Shown: positions 1 through 9,034 of the stretch, in pieces
Layout: every line of letters begins with the position of its first letter
How positions within the stretch are numbered: position 1 is the first letter of the stretch
Assembly: GCA_035502095.1 (NCBI GenBank)
Contig: DATJUX010000029.1
Location: 1-64,000 of the forward strand
DNA from: JAKANT01 sp035502095
Lineage (GTDB): Bacteria; Pseudomonadota; Gammaproteobacteria; Burkholderiales; Burkholderiaceae_F
DNA length: 64,000 nucleotides
Direction of reading: 5' to 3'
Notes under the pieces: generated by a model
Told to the model about the DNA's origin: nothing
What the model saw: the letters and a program-made list of their open reading frames with translations, nothing else
Databases searched by the model: none
Program-made: the position numbers and the translations under genes

Positions 1-277
1 GAAATTCGACGAGCAGAACCGTACCCTCTTTGCCTTTGCGAGCTACAACACGGGGCCGGGAAACATCGCAAGGATGCGCAAGGAAGCCGAGAAGCGCGGG
101 CTCGATCCGAACCAGTGGTTCAACAATGTCGAGATCGTCACCGCGGAAAAGATCGGCATGGAGACGACGACCTACGTGCGGAACATCTTCAAGTACTACG
201 TTGCGTATCGGCTGACGACCGACGCGATGGCATCCGCCGCGAAGTTGAAACAGGAGATCGCTCCAGCGAAGAACTAA
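1..277 (+). CDS. Lytic murein transglycosylase, C-terminal fragment
   Basis: The gene enters from the left edge; only the last ~91 residues are present, read from base 2. The stretch ASYNTGPGNIARMR is the conserved SLT-domain segment in which the Asn-Thr-Gly-Pro-Gly turn lines the glycan cleft. It is followed by a helical tail with YVRNIFKYYVAYRL, as in MltF-type soluble or membrane-bound transglycosylases. These enzymes cleave the MurNAc-GlcNAc bond of peptidoglycan in the periplasm and form 1,6-anhydro-MurNAc. The catalytic Glu and any signal peptide lie outside the window, so the subfamily cannot be fixed. Confidence 0.85.
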   Translation, partial: KFDEQNRTLFAFASYNTGPGNIARMRKEAEKRGLDPNQWFNNVEIVTAEKIGMETTTYVRNIFKYYVAYRLTTDAMASAAKLKQEIAPAKN

Positions 278-332
278 CGCGGCTTCGGCGTGCTCTGGCA
301 TGCGAGCCGGTACCTGCCCGCGGCGTATGAGA

Positions 333-1015
333 TCAGTAGCGGTAGTTGATGTCGTTGCGAGCCGGATCGCCAGCAAACGAAAACACCTGCTGCACCTGAA
401 CCGAGAACGACTGCTTGGGCGAGCCGAACGATGCCGGCCCGGGAGGCACCGGGAGCACGGTCTTCGCGCCGGCGCAAAACCGGTACTTGCCGGTGCCCTG
501 GGACTTGGGGTCGGCCGTCGGGAACGTCAGCTCCACGAACGAAGTCACCGGCGGGGCAGCATCTCCACGGCACGGAAACCGACGCGGATCTTCGCGTCGC
601 CGAAGTCGGGATCGAAGGGGCTGCCGCCGAATGTCGTCTTCTCGTCGGGGAAAGGCAGTTCGAGCCGTAGCAGAGACACGGCACCTTCTTGCGGGACATA
701 GTCGAACTTGAGATCGGTCTTGGTCTTCTCTTCGGGCGTGCCGTGGGCGGTGGCCTGGCGCTTCAGCTCGATCAGGCCGTGAGAGAACTCCGGGCTCGTC
801 GACGTTACCCTCGCCGTGTCCGCGTCCTCGGCGGCACTGGCCACTCCCGTCGTCGCGAGGGCGAGAAGCAACGCCGGAATGCGCGGCCCGCCGAGCCCCA
901 GAGCCGCAGCGCCGAAGGCGGGGCCCGATACACAAGCTTTGCGATGGGAGGAAGCGGCAGCGCGCAGCGGCGGCCGAAGAGCGGCTTCCACATTCTGCGT
1001 CGCAGGATGGAGCAA
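333..1015 (-). pseudogene. Frameshifted secreted hypothetical protein
   Basis: Two overlapping frames together make one protein-like sequence. The upstream frame (from 1015) has a hydrophobic signal-like segment (PALLLALATTGVASAAED), then LELPFPDEKTTFGG and DAKIRVGFRAVEML, and runs into a stop near 549. The other frame continues with PVTSFVELTFPTADPK and QQVFSFAGDPARNDINYRY and stops at 333. Adding one C to the CCCC run near 562 (read on the minus strand) joins them cleanly. The joined product of about 225 aa looks like a periplasmic or outer-membrane protein of the kind labelled MetA-pathway or transporter-like, and its C-terminus may also be cut short. No start with a good Shine-Dalgarno site is seen. 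It may be a real pseudogene or a homopolymer sequencing error. Confidence 0.5.
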
Positions 1016-1359
1016 CTCGGAGGCAAACGAGACGGGCGGGCGAAGAGCGCCTTGCCCGAGATCAAGTCAACCCCAGGCTCACCGCGCTGACCGGCGCCAT
1101 CCTGCGGGCCACTGCGTGCTTCGTTTTGGGCTTCGTCGCCGACTTCATCTCGAGGTCAAGCTCCTGAGCGCGCACTTTGCGCCGGACCACGCGACACTGC
1201 CATTACAGGCGAAGCGGCCGCTTCGCTCGCTGGCCGAGGCATCAATACTCGCTCAAGATGTCGCCCTATGCTGCCGCCAGTTCGCCAATCTGCACGAGCG
1301 CATCGCGTCTTCCACGTGCAGCAGGCATCGTGATCAGGGCGGCGACTGCATGACGGGCA
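1016..1359. other. Gene-free stretch
   Basis: About 340 bases between the frameshifted gene and the end of the gluconokinase gene. Frames on both strands give only low-complexity Arg-rich translations. I see no RNA gene, convincing hairpin or repeat here. Confidence 0.4.
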
Positions 1360-2889
1360 TCACATGCGCCGCTGATACGCCGCGATCTCGCTGTAGGCGT
1401 CGTGCAGAAGCACCGGCAGCCGCGCGAAGATCGGCGTCAGTTCACGATACTTCTCCGTGTTGGCGCGGATCGGGCGGCTGCTTTCGGTCAGGCCCGCCAT
1501 GTCGACCGCGACGTCCAGCGATGGGACCGCCTCGATCGCGTACATGCCGAGCACGGCGGCGCCGAGGCACGAGCCTTCGGCGGATTTCCCGACCACGACC
1601 TCCCGATCGAAGATATCCGCCATGATCTGGCGCCAGAGCATCGAGCGCGCGAATCCGCCGGACGCGAGGACCCGCTCGGTGCGAACGCCGGTCTCCTCGA
1701 TCAGCTGCAGCACGAGGTAGAGATTGAACACCACACCCTCGAGCACGGCCCGCACCATGTGCTCCTTGCGATGGTGCATGGCCAGGCCGAAGAACGAACC
1801 GCGCGCGTCCGCGTTCCAGAGCGGCGCCCGTTCGCCTGCAAGGTACGGATGGAAGAGAAGACCGCCGGCACCGACGCCGGCGCGCTCCGCGACCTGCGTG
1901 AGCACATCGTAAGGGTCGACGCCCAGCCGCTTCGCGGTCTCACGCTCGTCGGAGCCGAATTCGTCGCGCAACCAGCGCAGGATCATGCCGCCGTTGTTGA
2001 CGGGGCCGCCCACGATCCAGGTCCCCGGCGCCAGCACGTAGCAGAACAATCTTCCGCGCGGGTCGGTCACCGGCGCCGTCACCGGCGTGCGGATGGCGCC
2101 GCTGGTTCCGATCGTCACTGCAACCGATCCCGGCGTGATCGCGCCGACGCCCAGGTTTGCGAGCACGCCGTCGTTGGCACCGACGACGAAGGGCGTGCCC
2201 GGCGCAAGGCCGGTCTTCTGCGCGATCTCGCTCTTCAGCCCTTCGATCACGTACGTGGTCGGCACGAGTTCCGGCAGTCGCGTTTCGTCGATCCCGGCCA
2301 CGGCAAGCGCCTCGCGGTCCCACTGCAGGGTCCTGATGTCGAACAGGCCGGTCGCCGACGCGATCGAGTGGTCCACCACATAGCGGCCGAAGAACCGCTG
2401 GAACACGTATTCCTTGATCCCGATGAAGCGCGCCGCCGCGGCGAACACCTGCGGCGCCGTCTCGCGTAACCAGACGAGCTTCGCCAGCGGCGACATCGGA
2501 TGGATCGGTGTCCCGGTGCGGTGATAGATCGCCTCGCCACCGTAGGCGCGAATGCGATCGGAGAACGGCGCCGCGCGGATGTCGGCCCACGTGATGCACT
2601 TCGACAGCGGGGCGCCCTTCGCATCGACGGCGATCACGCTGTGCATCGCGGCGCTGAAACTCACGCAGGCGATGCGCTGCGGCTCGACACCCCGCACCAC
2701 GCCGGCGATCGACTCGATGACCGCGCCGACGACCTGGTCGGGGTCGAGTTCGGCAGCGCCCGGCGCCGGCGTGAGCAGCGGATACTCGACGCCATGCCGA
2801 GCCAGCACCGCACCGGCACCGTCGTAAAGCACCGCCTTCGTGCTCGAGGTCCCGATGTCGACGCCGATCACGCAGCGTGCCGCATCCAT
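1360..2889 (-). CDS. gntK: Gluconokinase, FGGY carbohydrate kinase family
   Basis: The protein is 509 aa, full length for FGGY kinases. It should phosphorylate gluconate (or a close sugar acid or polyol) with ATP in the cytoplasm to give 6-phosphogluconate. The N-terminus CVIGVDIGTSSTKAVLYD is the FGGY phosphate-1 motif. The centre has VVGANDGVLANLGVGA and VAVTIGTSGAIRTP, and the C-terminal half has LLFHPYLAGERAPLWNADARGSF and ASGGFARSMLWRQIMADIF, the adenosine-binding signature. This order is typical of the Bacillus-type gluconate kinase branch. The start is the ATG at 2889, before DAARCVIG; the frame stays open far upstream but only as antisense of the next gene. It is the last gene of a minus-strand run with a 2-hydroxyacid dehydrogenase, a beta-propeller protein and a GapN-like enzyme, beside a GntP permease, which supports gluconate over xylulose. 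Confidence 0.85.
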   Translation of the reverse strand: MDAARCVIGVDIGTSSTKAVLYDGAGAVLARHGVEYPLLTPAPGAAELDPDQVVGAVIESIAGVVRGVEPQRIACVSFSAAMHSVIAVDAKGAPLSKCITWADIRAAPFSDRIRAYGGEAIYHRTGTPIHPMSPLAKLVWLRETAPQVFAAAARFIGIKEYVFQRFFGRYVVDHSIASATGLFDIRTLQWDREALAVAGIDETRLPELVPTTYVIEGLKSEIAQKTGLAPGTPFVVGANDGVLANLGVGAITPGSVAVTIGTSGAIRTPVTAPVTDPRGRLFCYVLAPGTWIVGGPVNNGGMILRWLRDEFGSDERETAKRLGVDPYDVLTQVAERAGVGAGGLLFHPYLAGERAPLWNADARGSFFGLAMHHRKEHMVRAVLEGVVFNLYLVLQLIEETGVRTERVLASGGFARSMLWRQIMADIFDREVVVGKSAEGSCLGAAVLGMYAIEAVPSLDVAVDMAGLTESSRPIRANTEKYRELTPIFARLPVLLHDAYSEIAAYQRRM

Positions 2890-2915
2890 CTCGTCTGCTC
2901 CGCCGCGCTGCCGAT

Positions 2916-3854
2916 TCAACCCGGGATCGGCGTCACCAGCGGCTTGCCGGCGAAGTGCGCCTCGAGGTTGGCGAAGGCCAGGTCGGCCATTGCCTTGCGC
3001 GTCTGCAGGGTTCCGCTGGCGACGTGCGGGGTCAGCACGACGTTTTCCATCGCTACCAGTTCCGCCGGCACGTTCGGCTCGTTGGCGAAGACATCGAGCC
3101 CGGCGCCGCGAATCCGTCCGGCTCGCAGCGCGGCGACCAGCGCCGGTTCGTCGACCACCGAACCGCGCGCGACATTGATGAGAATTCCCTCGGGGCCGAG
3201 CGCCTCGAGCACCTTCGCATCGACGAGGCCGCGCGTGGTCGGCCCGCCGTACGCTGCGACGACGAGAAAGTCCACGTGGGAGGCCAGGGCCGCCGGATTG
3301 GGATGGAAGGCGTAAGTGGTGCCCGCGATCGGCGCCCGGTCGGTATAGGAAATCTTCATGCCGAAGGCCTCGGCGCGCCGTGCAAGCGCAGAGCCGATCC
3401 GGCCGAGACCGATGATGCCAAGGCGCGCACCGCTCACCTTGCGCGTGAGGCGGAACGGACCCTTGGCCCAATGGCCGCCGCGCAGGTAGCTGTCGGCAGC
3501 GAGGAGTTCGCGCGCGGCCGCGATGATGAGTCCCATCGCGAGGTCGGCAACATCGTCGGTGAGCACGTCGGGCGTGTTGCTGACCTTGACGCCGCGTTCG
3601 CGCACCGCGGGCAGATCGATCCCGTCGTAGCCGACACCGAACACCGATATCAACTCGACTGCCGGCATCTGCGCGAGCAGTTCGCGCGTCACCTTGGCTT
3701 CGCCGCTGGCAGCCAGGGCGCGCACCTTCGGCGCGAGCGCACGGAAAGCGGCGGCGTCGCGCTCGTGGGTGCGATCGTGAAAATCGAATGCTTCACGCAG
3801 TCGGTCGGTCAGGAAGGGAGGAAGCACTGCAACGGAAAGCACGGTCGGTCTCAT
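2916..3854 (-). CDS. D-2-hydroxyacid dehydrogenase, probable 2-ketogluconate reductase
   Basis: This 312-aa NAD(P)-dependent enzyme belongs to the D-isomer 2-hydroxyacid dehydrogenase family (GhrB/TkrA-like). The Rossmann motif is GIIGLGRIGSALARR at about residues 145-159. The catalytic Arg sits in INVARGSVVDE, the Glu in ANEPNVPAE and the His in LTPHVASGT. Family members reduce glyoxylate, hydroxypyruvate or 2-keto-D-gluconate. Next to gluconokinase (26-bp gap) and a gluconate permease, reduction of 2-ketogluconate to gluconate is the likeliest job, but sequence alone cannot exclude glyoxylate/hydroxypyruvate reductase. Confidence 0.8.
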   Translation of the reverse strand: MRPTVLSVAVLPPFLTDRLREAFDFHDRTHERDAAAFRALAPKVRALAASGEAKVTRELLAQMPAVELISVFGVGYDGIDLPAVRERGVKVSNTPDVLTDDVADLAMGLIIAAARELLAADSYLRGGHWAKGPFRLTRKVSGARLGIIGLGRIGSALARRAEAFGMKISYTDRAPIAGTTYAFHPNPAALASHVDFLVVAAYGGPTTRGLVDAKVLEALGPEGILINVARGSVVDEPALVAALRAGRIRGAGLDVFANEPNVPAELVAMENVVLTPHVASGTLQTRKAMADLAFANLEAHFAGKPLVTPIPG

Positions 3855-3869
3855 GGTCCTCTCACTGGT

Positions 3870-5000
3870 TCATCGGGGCATCGCCCGCAGCGACGCCGGG
3901 CCACCGGGCACGACGATGCGCGTGCCGGTATCGACGAGCGCGCCGCCGTTCACGTCGAAAAGCGCGATGCGGCGTTCGACATAGAACTGGGCCAGCACGA
4001 AGCGACTGTCCGCGGTGAAGACCACGCCTTGCGCCGACTCGCCCGCCGGCAGGTCGGAGACGCGTTCGGCATGATCGTCGACGATGCGGAACAGTTGCAG
4101 GCGCCCGCGCTCGCGCCGCGCCGGATTGCCTGCCGGAAGGTTCGATCCGTCCATGCACAACGCCACGATCCAGCGCCCATCAGGGGAGATCGCGACACCT
4201 TCCGGGATCGATGGCACGGTGGCGTGCTGAACGGCACGAAACGGCCGCCGTGAGATATCGATCAGCGTGAACGAATCGGCGTCGCCGACGAGGACTCCCT
4301 TGCGCGTGGCCGCTCCTCCACCGAGACCGGCGAGGCCGACGTTGCCGACCACGGCCCACTTGCCCTGTGCATCGACGTCGAGCGCATAAGGCGCCACGCC
4401 CGTGGAAACGCGCTCGCCCGAATCCACGACGTTCGACCCATCGACCTCGAGCACCGCGACGCCTTGTTCGTCGCGTTGTGCAACCAGGGCGCTGCGGCCG
4501 TCCGGAGTGAAGCTCACGCCGGCAAGGCGGCCGCTCGAAACCAACAATCGATCGACGAGGCGCATGCGCGCCCCCTCGACAGCGAGCACCGCAACCGTGC
4601 CGCCGTTGGTGGCCGCAAGCAGGAGCGTGCCGGTGCGGTTGAACGCGAGGCCCTGCGGATGATGACCCACGTCGATCTTCGCCGTGACCACGGGCGGCCG
4701 GCTGCGCACGTCGACCACCTGCAGGTGGTTTTCGAAGACGAGCTCGCGCCGGGCGGCGTCGTAGCGATTGGTCGCCGAAACGACGGCAAGCGCGCCATCG
4801 GGGGCAATGGCCACTGCCTGCGGCGGTCCGACGATCGACGTCGCCACCTCGATCGTCGCCAGGACGCGGGGCGGCCGTACCGCCGCATCGATCAGCGTCA
4901 GCGTGTCGGCACCGACACCGGCGGGAAAGCTGTCGACACCCGCGGTGCGCACCTGCTTGGCGTCGTTCGCCGAAACGATCAGGTCGTCTGACACATCCAT
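3870..5000 (-). CDS. Seven-bladed beta-propeller protein (YVTN/lactonase-like)
   Basis: The 376-aa product consists of repeated blade units. Typical blade cores are PQAVAIAPDGALAVVSATN, PQGLAFNRTGTLLLAATN, LAGVSFTPDGRSALVAQ, PEGVAISPDGRWIVALCMD and AQGVVFTADSRFVLAQF. This pattern is shared by YVTN-repeat surface proteins and by 6-phosphogluconolactonase/lactonase propellers. No signal peptide is visible with the ATG at 5000, which follows the GapN-like stop by 37 bp, so the protein would be cytoplasmic unless the start is wrong. Its place in a gluconate locus suggests a sugar-lactone hydrolase, but the metal or catalytic residues could not be confirmed by eye. Confidence 0.6.
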   Translation of the reverse strand: MDVSDDLIVSANDAKQVRTAGVDSFPAGVGADTLTLIDAAVRPPRVLATIEVATSIVGPPQAVAIAPDGALAVVSATNRYDAARRELVFENHLQVVDVRSRPPVVTAKIDVGHHPQGLAFNRTGTLLLAATNGGTVAVLAVEGARMRLVDRLLVSSGRLAGVSFTPDGRSALVAQRDEQGVAVLEVDGSNVVDSGERVSTGVAPYALDVDAQGKWAVVGNVGLAGLGGGAATRKGVLVGDADSFTLIDISRRPFRAVQHATVPSIPEGVAISPDGRWIVALCMDGSNLPAGNPARRERGRLQLFRIVDDHAERVSDLPAGESAQGVVFTADSRFVLAQFYVERRIALFDVNGGALVDTGTRIVVPGGPASLRAMPR

Positions 5001-5037
5001 CGTCGCGTCTTCGTCCTGCTCTGCACGGTAGCGGGCT

Positions 5038-6666
5038 TCAGAAGATGAAGCGGGTGTTGAGGAAGTTCGATCGATGGTCGTTGACGATCGTGTCGATGAG
5101 CTTGACGCTCGAATCGATCTGCTTGGCGGCGACCATCGACCGGATCGAGAACGTGCGCAGCGCGTCGGTGACCGAGAGCGTCGCTTCGGCCGAGTCCTTG
5201 CGGCCGGCGAACGGGAACACGTCCGGCCCGCGCTGGCACTGGCAGTTCAGGTTGACGCGGCAGACCTGGTTCACCAGCGGGTCGATCAGGGCACCGATCT
5301 GCTTCGGGTCGTTGCCGAAAATGCTCACCTGCTGGCCGTGCTCCGACGTGATGACGTACTGCAGCGCCGTTTCAATGTCGTCGAACGGCGCGGCCGGAAC
5401 CACGGGTCCGAACTGTTCCTCGCGATAGAGCTTCATTCCCTCCTTGACCGGATAGACCACCGCCGGCCAGTAGAGCGTCGCCGCGAACGTGCCGCCCGCT
5501 TCGTTGACGACGCGCGCACCTCGTGCGATCGCATCGTCGACGCACTCCTTCAGGTAGGCGACCTTGGCCTCCTCCGGCAGCGGCGTGATGCTCACGCCCT
5601 CCTGCCAGGGCATGCCGGCCTTGAGCTTGGCGAGCTCTGCGCTGAAACGGCGCAGGAACGGTTCGGCGATCCGGCTGTGGAGCAGGATCATCTTGATCGC
5701 CGTGCAGCGCTGGCCGTTGAACGAGAGCGCACCCGACAGGCATTCCTTGACCGCCAGTTCCAGGTCCGCATCCGGCAGCACGATCGCCGCGTTCTTAGCG
5801 TCGAGGCCCAGCACCGCGCGCAACCGGTGCGCCTTCGGATGCTGGCGCTTGAGCTGGTCGGCCACGCGGCTCGACCCGATCATCGCCAGCACGTTGACCT
5901 TGCCCGAGGCCAGCAAGCGCGGAAGCACCACGTTGCCGCGACCGTAGACGGTGTTGATGACGCCCGGGGGGAACGCCGAGCGGAACGCTTCCAGCAGCGG
6001 CAGGAACAACAAGGTGCCGAAGCGCGGCGGCTTGAACAGCACCGTATTGCCCATGATCAGCGCCGGAAACAGCGTCGCGAACGTCTCGTTGAGCGGATAG
6101 TTGTAGGGCCCGGTGCACAGGACCACGCCGAGCGGCGTGCGCCGGATCTGGCCGATCGTGCCCTCGACGATCTGGAAGGTCGAATTGCTGTTGTCGAGTT
6201 CCTTCAGCGCGTCGATGGTCTGCCGGATGTATTGCACCGTGCGGTCGAATTCCTTCTCCGCATCGGGGAGCGTCTTGCCGATCTCCCACATGATGAGCTT
6301 CACGACTTCGGCGCGCTGCGCGACCATCCTGCGCGCGAAGTCCTGCACGCATTCGATGCGCTTCGCCACGGACATCGTCGGCCACGCGCCGCGGCCGTCG
6401 CCGTAGGCATGAATGGCCGCCTCGAGCGCGATGTCGGCCTCCGGCTCCGCAATCAGGGGATAGCTCCCGATCTCGATGCGCTGCGGCGCTCCCGCGGCAT
6501 CGCGGATCCACACCGGCGAATACACGGTCTGCATGGCGCCTTGCCATGTGCGCAACTCGCCGTTGACGAGGTAGTTGGTCTGGCGGATCGGTCCTGCAAG
6601 GCGGTACTCGGGCGGGATCTCGCCTTCGCGTGGAAACAATTGACGCAGGCTGCTTGCGTCGATCAT
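5038..6666 (-). CDS. gapN: NADP-dependent (non-phosphorylating) glyceraldehyde-3-phosphate dehydrogenase-like aldehyde dehydrogenase
   Basis: This is a 542-aa ALDH-superfamily protein of the GapN branch. The catalytic Cys is residue 321 in FNGQRCTAIK, and the general base is in the LRAVLGLDAKNAAIV segment. LGVVLCTGPYNYPLNE and MGNTVLFKPPRFG form the cofactor groove. The ATG at 6666 is chosen because GGAGG lies 6 bp upstream; the ATG two codons earlier would abut that site. GapN oxidises glyceraldehyde-3-phosphate directly to 3-phosphoglycerate with NADP. In a gluconate locus that would drain Entner-Doudoroff G3P while making NADPH. The substrate remains unproven, since some sugar-acid semialdehyde dehydrogenases share this architecture. 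It is divergent from gntP across a 233-bp region holding inverted operator-like repeats. Confidence 0.75.
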   Translation of the reverse strand: MIDASSLRQLFPREGEIPPEYRLAGPIRQTNYLVNGELRTWQGAMQTVYSPVWIRDAAGAPQRIEIGSYPLIAEPEADIALEAAIHAYGDGRGAWPTMSVAKRIECVQDFARRMVAQRAEVVKLIMWEIGKTLPDAEKEFDRTVQYIRQTIDALKELDNSNSTFQIVEGTIGQIRRTPLGVVLCTGPYNYPLNETFATLFPALIMGNTVLFKPPRFGTLLFLPLLEAFRSAFPPGVINTVYGRGNVVLPRLLASGKVNVLAMIGSSRVADQLKRQHPKAHRLRAVLGLDAKNAAIVLPDADLELAVKECLSGALSFNGQRCTAIKMILLHSRIAEPFLRRFSAELAKLKAGMPWQEGVSITPLPEEAKVAYLKECVDDAIARGARVVNEAGGTFAATLYWPAVVYPVKEGMKLYREEQFGPVVPAAPFDDIETALQYVITSEHGQQVSIFGNDPKQIGALIDPLVNQVCRVNLNCQCQRGPDVFPFAGRKDSAEATLSVTDALRTFSIRSMVAAKQIDSSVKLIDTIVNDHRSNFLNTRFIF

Positions 6667-6774
6667 GGGCAACCTCCGGCTTCCTGTGGACTGTCAGGTT
6701 CGGCAAACGGACAGATGCTGCAGCCTCCCCGGCCGGCGAGGCGCTGACGATGATTCTCCGAGCGACGCGGGAGC

Positions 6775-6844
6775 GGCGTATTGGAAAAAGTTGCTCGCGA
6801 TCCTGCTGCGCAGCATTCAAGGTGCGCACTTTTTTCCAATACGC
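6775..6844. promoter_or_regulatory. Inverted operator-like repeats in the gapN/gntP divergent promoter
   Basis: GGCGTATTGGAAAAAGTTGC at 6775-6794 faces an inverted near-copy (ACTTTTTTCCAATACG) at 6828-6843, 33 bp apart. The first copy recurs exactly, in reverse complement, at 11159-11178 before the MHS transporter. A weaker relative (AGTTTTTCCAT, 10110-10120) lies just before the LysR gene. The spacing and shared use suggest a common operator for this catabolic locus, most simply bound by the LysR or AraC regulator encoded between the copies. Confidence 0.6.
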
Positions 6845-6899
6845 GGGCGGCAGCGGCGCTTACCTTGCGGGCGGCATTCACGACGGCAAGGACAACAAT

Positions 6900-8243
6900 A
6901 TGGGCAACGAGGCTTTTCTTCTGGTCGATGCGCTGATCGCAATCGTCGCGCTGATCCTGCTGATCACGCGCCTGAAGGTCCACCCGTTCATCGCGCTCAT
7001 CCTCGCCTCGGGATTCCTCGGGCTGACCTCCGGAATGCCGGTCGGCCAGATCGTGAAGGCGTTCCAGGACGGCGTCGGAGGCGTGCTGGGATTCGTCGGC
7101 ATCGTGCTCGGCCTGGGCACGATGCTGGGCAAGATGATGGCGGAGTCCGGCGGCGCCGATCGCATCGCGCACACCCTCATCGACGCCTTCGGCGAGAAAC
7201 GGGTTCACTGGGCCATGATGTTCGGCGCCTTCCTGGTCGGCATCCCGTTGTTCTTCGAAATCGGGTTCGTGCTGCTGATCCCGCTGGTGTTCATCATCGC
7301 CAAGCGGACCGGCATCTCGCTCGTCAAGGTCGGTATCCCGCTGCTCGCCGGATTGTCGGTGGTGCACGGGCTGGTGCCGCCGCATCCGGGGCCGCTGCTC
7401 GCGATCGGCGTATTCGGCGCCGACATCGGCAAGACGATCCTGTACGGGCTCATCGTCGGTCTGCCCACCGCGATCATCGCCGGCCCGCTGTTCGGCAGCT
7501 TCATTTCGAAATATGTTCCGGGCTCGGCGTCGGCGGAGCTGATGGAGCAGCTGGCGCACGAGCCCGAGGCACGCGAGCTGCCGAGCTTTTCCGTCACGGT
7601 CGTGACGATCCTGCTGCCCGTGTTCCTGATGCTGCTCAAGTCGTACGCCGACGTTGCCTTCGCGGAAGCGAATCCGTTCCGCCAGTGGATGGATTTCATC
7701 GGCAACCCGATCGTGGCCCTGCTGGCGGCGCTGCTCCTGTCGCTCTACACGTTTGGCGCCGCACGCGGTTTCTCAGCCAAGGAAATTCTCAAATTCCTCG
7801 ACCAGAGCCTCGCGCCCACCGCCGCCATCATCCTCATCATCGGTGCCGGCGGCGGCTTCAAGCAGGTCCTCGTCGCAAGCGGGGTCGGCAACGCGATCGG
7901 CCAGTCCGCGGTGCATGCCCACATCTCGCCGATCCTGCTCGCTTGGCTGGTTGCGGGACTGATTCGCGTCGCAACCGGTTCTGCCACCGTCGCCACGATC
8001 ACCGGCGCGGGCATCGTAGCGCCGCTCGTGACGCTGGTGCCGGGCGTCAACCGCGAACTGCTCGTGCTGGCGACGGGCGCCGGCTCGCTGATCCTCTCGC
8101 ACGTCAACGACGCCGGGTTCTGGCTGGTCAAGCAGTACTTCAACATGTCGGTGGTCGAGACTTTCAAGACCTGGACGTTGATGGAGACCCTGCTCTCGGT
8201 CGTCGGCATCATCCTCATCCTGATCCTCGGCCTCTTCGTCTGA
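6900..8243 (+). CDS. gntP: Gluconate permease, GntP family
   Basis: This 447-aa inner-membrane symporter has about 12 hydrophobic segments. Family signatures include GVGGVLGFVGIVLGLGTMLGKMM, GIPLFFEIGFVLLIPLVF, HGLVPPHPGPLLAIG, GAGGGFKQVLVASGVG and the C-terminal SHVNDAGFWLVKQYF. GntP proteins import gluconate or related aldonates with protons. The ATG at 6900 follows AAGGA by 7-8 bp; the frame is open further upstream only through the promoter region. Transcription probably continues into the SDR gene 16 bp downstream. The operator-like repeats end about 55 bp before the start. Confidence 0.92.
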   Translation: MGNEAFLLVDALIAIVALILLITRLKVHPFIALILASGFLGLTSGMPVGQIVKAFQDGVGGVLGFVGIVLGLGTMLGKMMAESGGADRIAHTLIDAFGEKRVHWAMMFGAFLVGIPLFFEIGFVLLIPLVFIIAKRTGISLVKVGIPLLAGLSVVHGLVPPHPGPLLAIGVFGADIGKTILYGLIVGLPTAIIAGPLFGSFISKYVPGSASAELMEQLAHEPEARELPSFSVTVVTILLPVFLMLLKSYADVAFAEANPFRQWMDFIGNPIVALLAALLLSLYTFGAARGFSAKEILKFLDQSLAPTAAIILIIGAGGGFKQVLVASGVGNAIGQSAVHAHISPILLAWLVAGLIRVATGSATVATITGAGIVAPLVTLVPGVNRELLVLATGAGSLILSHVNDAGFWLVKQYFNMSVVETFKTWTLMETLLSVVGIILILILGLFV

Positions 8244-8259
8244 GGACACGGACGGGCTC

Positions 8260-9027
8260 ATGTCGGAGGATCTGTTCCGGTTGAATGGCGAGGTCGCGCT
8301 AGTCACCGGCTCGGCGGGCGGCATCGGCCATGCGCTCGCGCACGGCCTGGCGCAGGCAGGTGCGCGCGTCGTGCTGAACGGCCGCGACCCGGCCAAACTC
8401 GCCGCGGCCGCCGAGGCGTTCGTCGCCAAGGGCTTCTATGTCTACCAGGCGCTGTTCGACGTGACCGACAGCGCGCAGGTAGGCGCCGCGGTCGATCGGA
8501 TCGAAGCGGAGTTCGGTCCGGTCGACATCCTCGTCAACAACGCGGGCATGCAGCGCCGGATGCCGCTCGAGCAATTCTCCGAGGAAGACTGGCATGCGGT
8601 CGTCAGCACGAATCTCGACAGTCTCTTCATCGTCTCCAAGGCGGTCGTGCGCCACATGATCCCGCGCCGCCGCGGCCGCATCATCAATGTCTGCTCGGTG
8701 CAAAGCGAGCTTGGGCGCCCGGGTATCGCGCCCTATACCGCGACCAAGGGCGCGGCGAAGATGTTGACCAAGGGCATGGCGATCGACTGGGGCAAGCACG
8801 GCATTCGCGTCAACGGCCTCGGCCCCGGCTACTTCAAGACGCCCTTGAACGCCGCGCTCGTCGCCGACGAGAAATTCTCGTCCTGGCTCACCGGCCGGAC
8901 GCCGCTGGGTCGCTGGGGCGACGTCGGCGAACTCGTCGGCGCGGCCGTGTTCCTGGCGTCGAAGGCGTCCAGCTTCGTCACCGGACACGTCCTGTACGTC
9001 GACGGCGGTGTGACGGCCCAGCTCTGA
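8260..9027 (+). CDS. SDR oxidoreductase, gluconate 5-dehydrogenase-like
   Basis: This 255-aa classical short-chain dehydrogenase has the cofactor motif TGSAGGIG at residues 16-23, the structural VNNAG, the active-site segment NVCSVQSELGRPGIAPYTATKGA with YxxxK, and a C-terminal LYVDGGVTAQL. VTGSAGGIGHALAHGLAQAGARVVLNGRD and the G(M)QRRMPLEQF segment match the gluconate 5-dehydrogenase (IdnO/Gno) branch, which interconverts 5-keto-D-gluconate and D-gluconate. Its position directly after gntP fits uptake of 5-ketogluconate or gluconate and entry to the gluconokinase step. 2-Deoxygluconate 3-dehydrogenase activity is the main alternative. Confidence 0.8.
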   Translation: MSEDLFRLNGEVALVTGSAGGIGHALAHGLAQAGARVVLNGRDPAKLAAAAEAFVAKGFYVYQALFDVTDSAQVGAAVDRIEAEFGPVDILVNNAGMQRRMPLEQFSEEDWHAVVSTNLDSLFIVSKAVVRHMIPRRRGRIINVCSVQSELGRPGIAPYTATKGAAKMLTKGMAIDWGKHGIRVNGLGPGYFKTPLNAALVADEKFSSWLTGRTPLGRWGDVGELVGAAVFLASKASSFVTGHVLYVDGGVTAQL

Positions 9028-9034
9028 GTCGCCG

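Noticed and set aside
2890..3471. N-terminal extension of the gluconokinase frame
   Set aside because: It lies antisense-free but out of frame over the hydroxyacid dehydrogenase; homology begins at the ATG at 2889.
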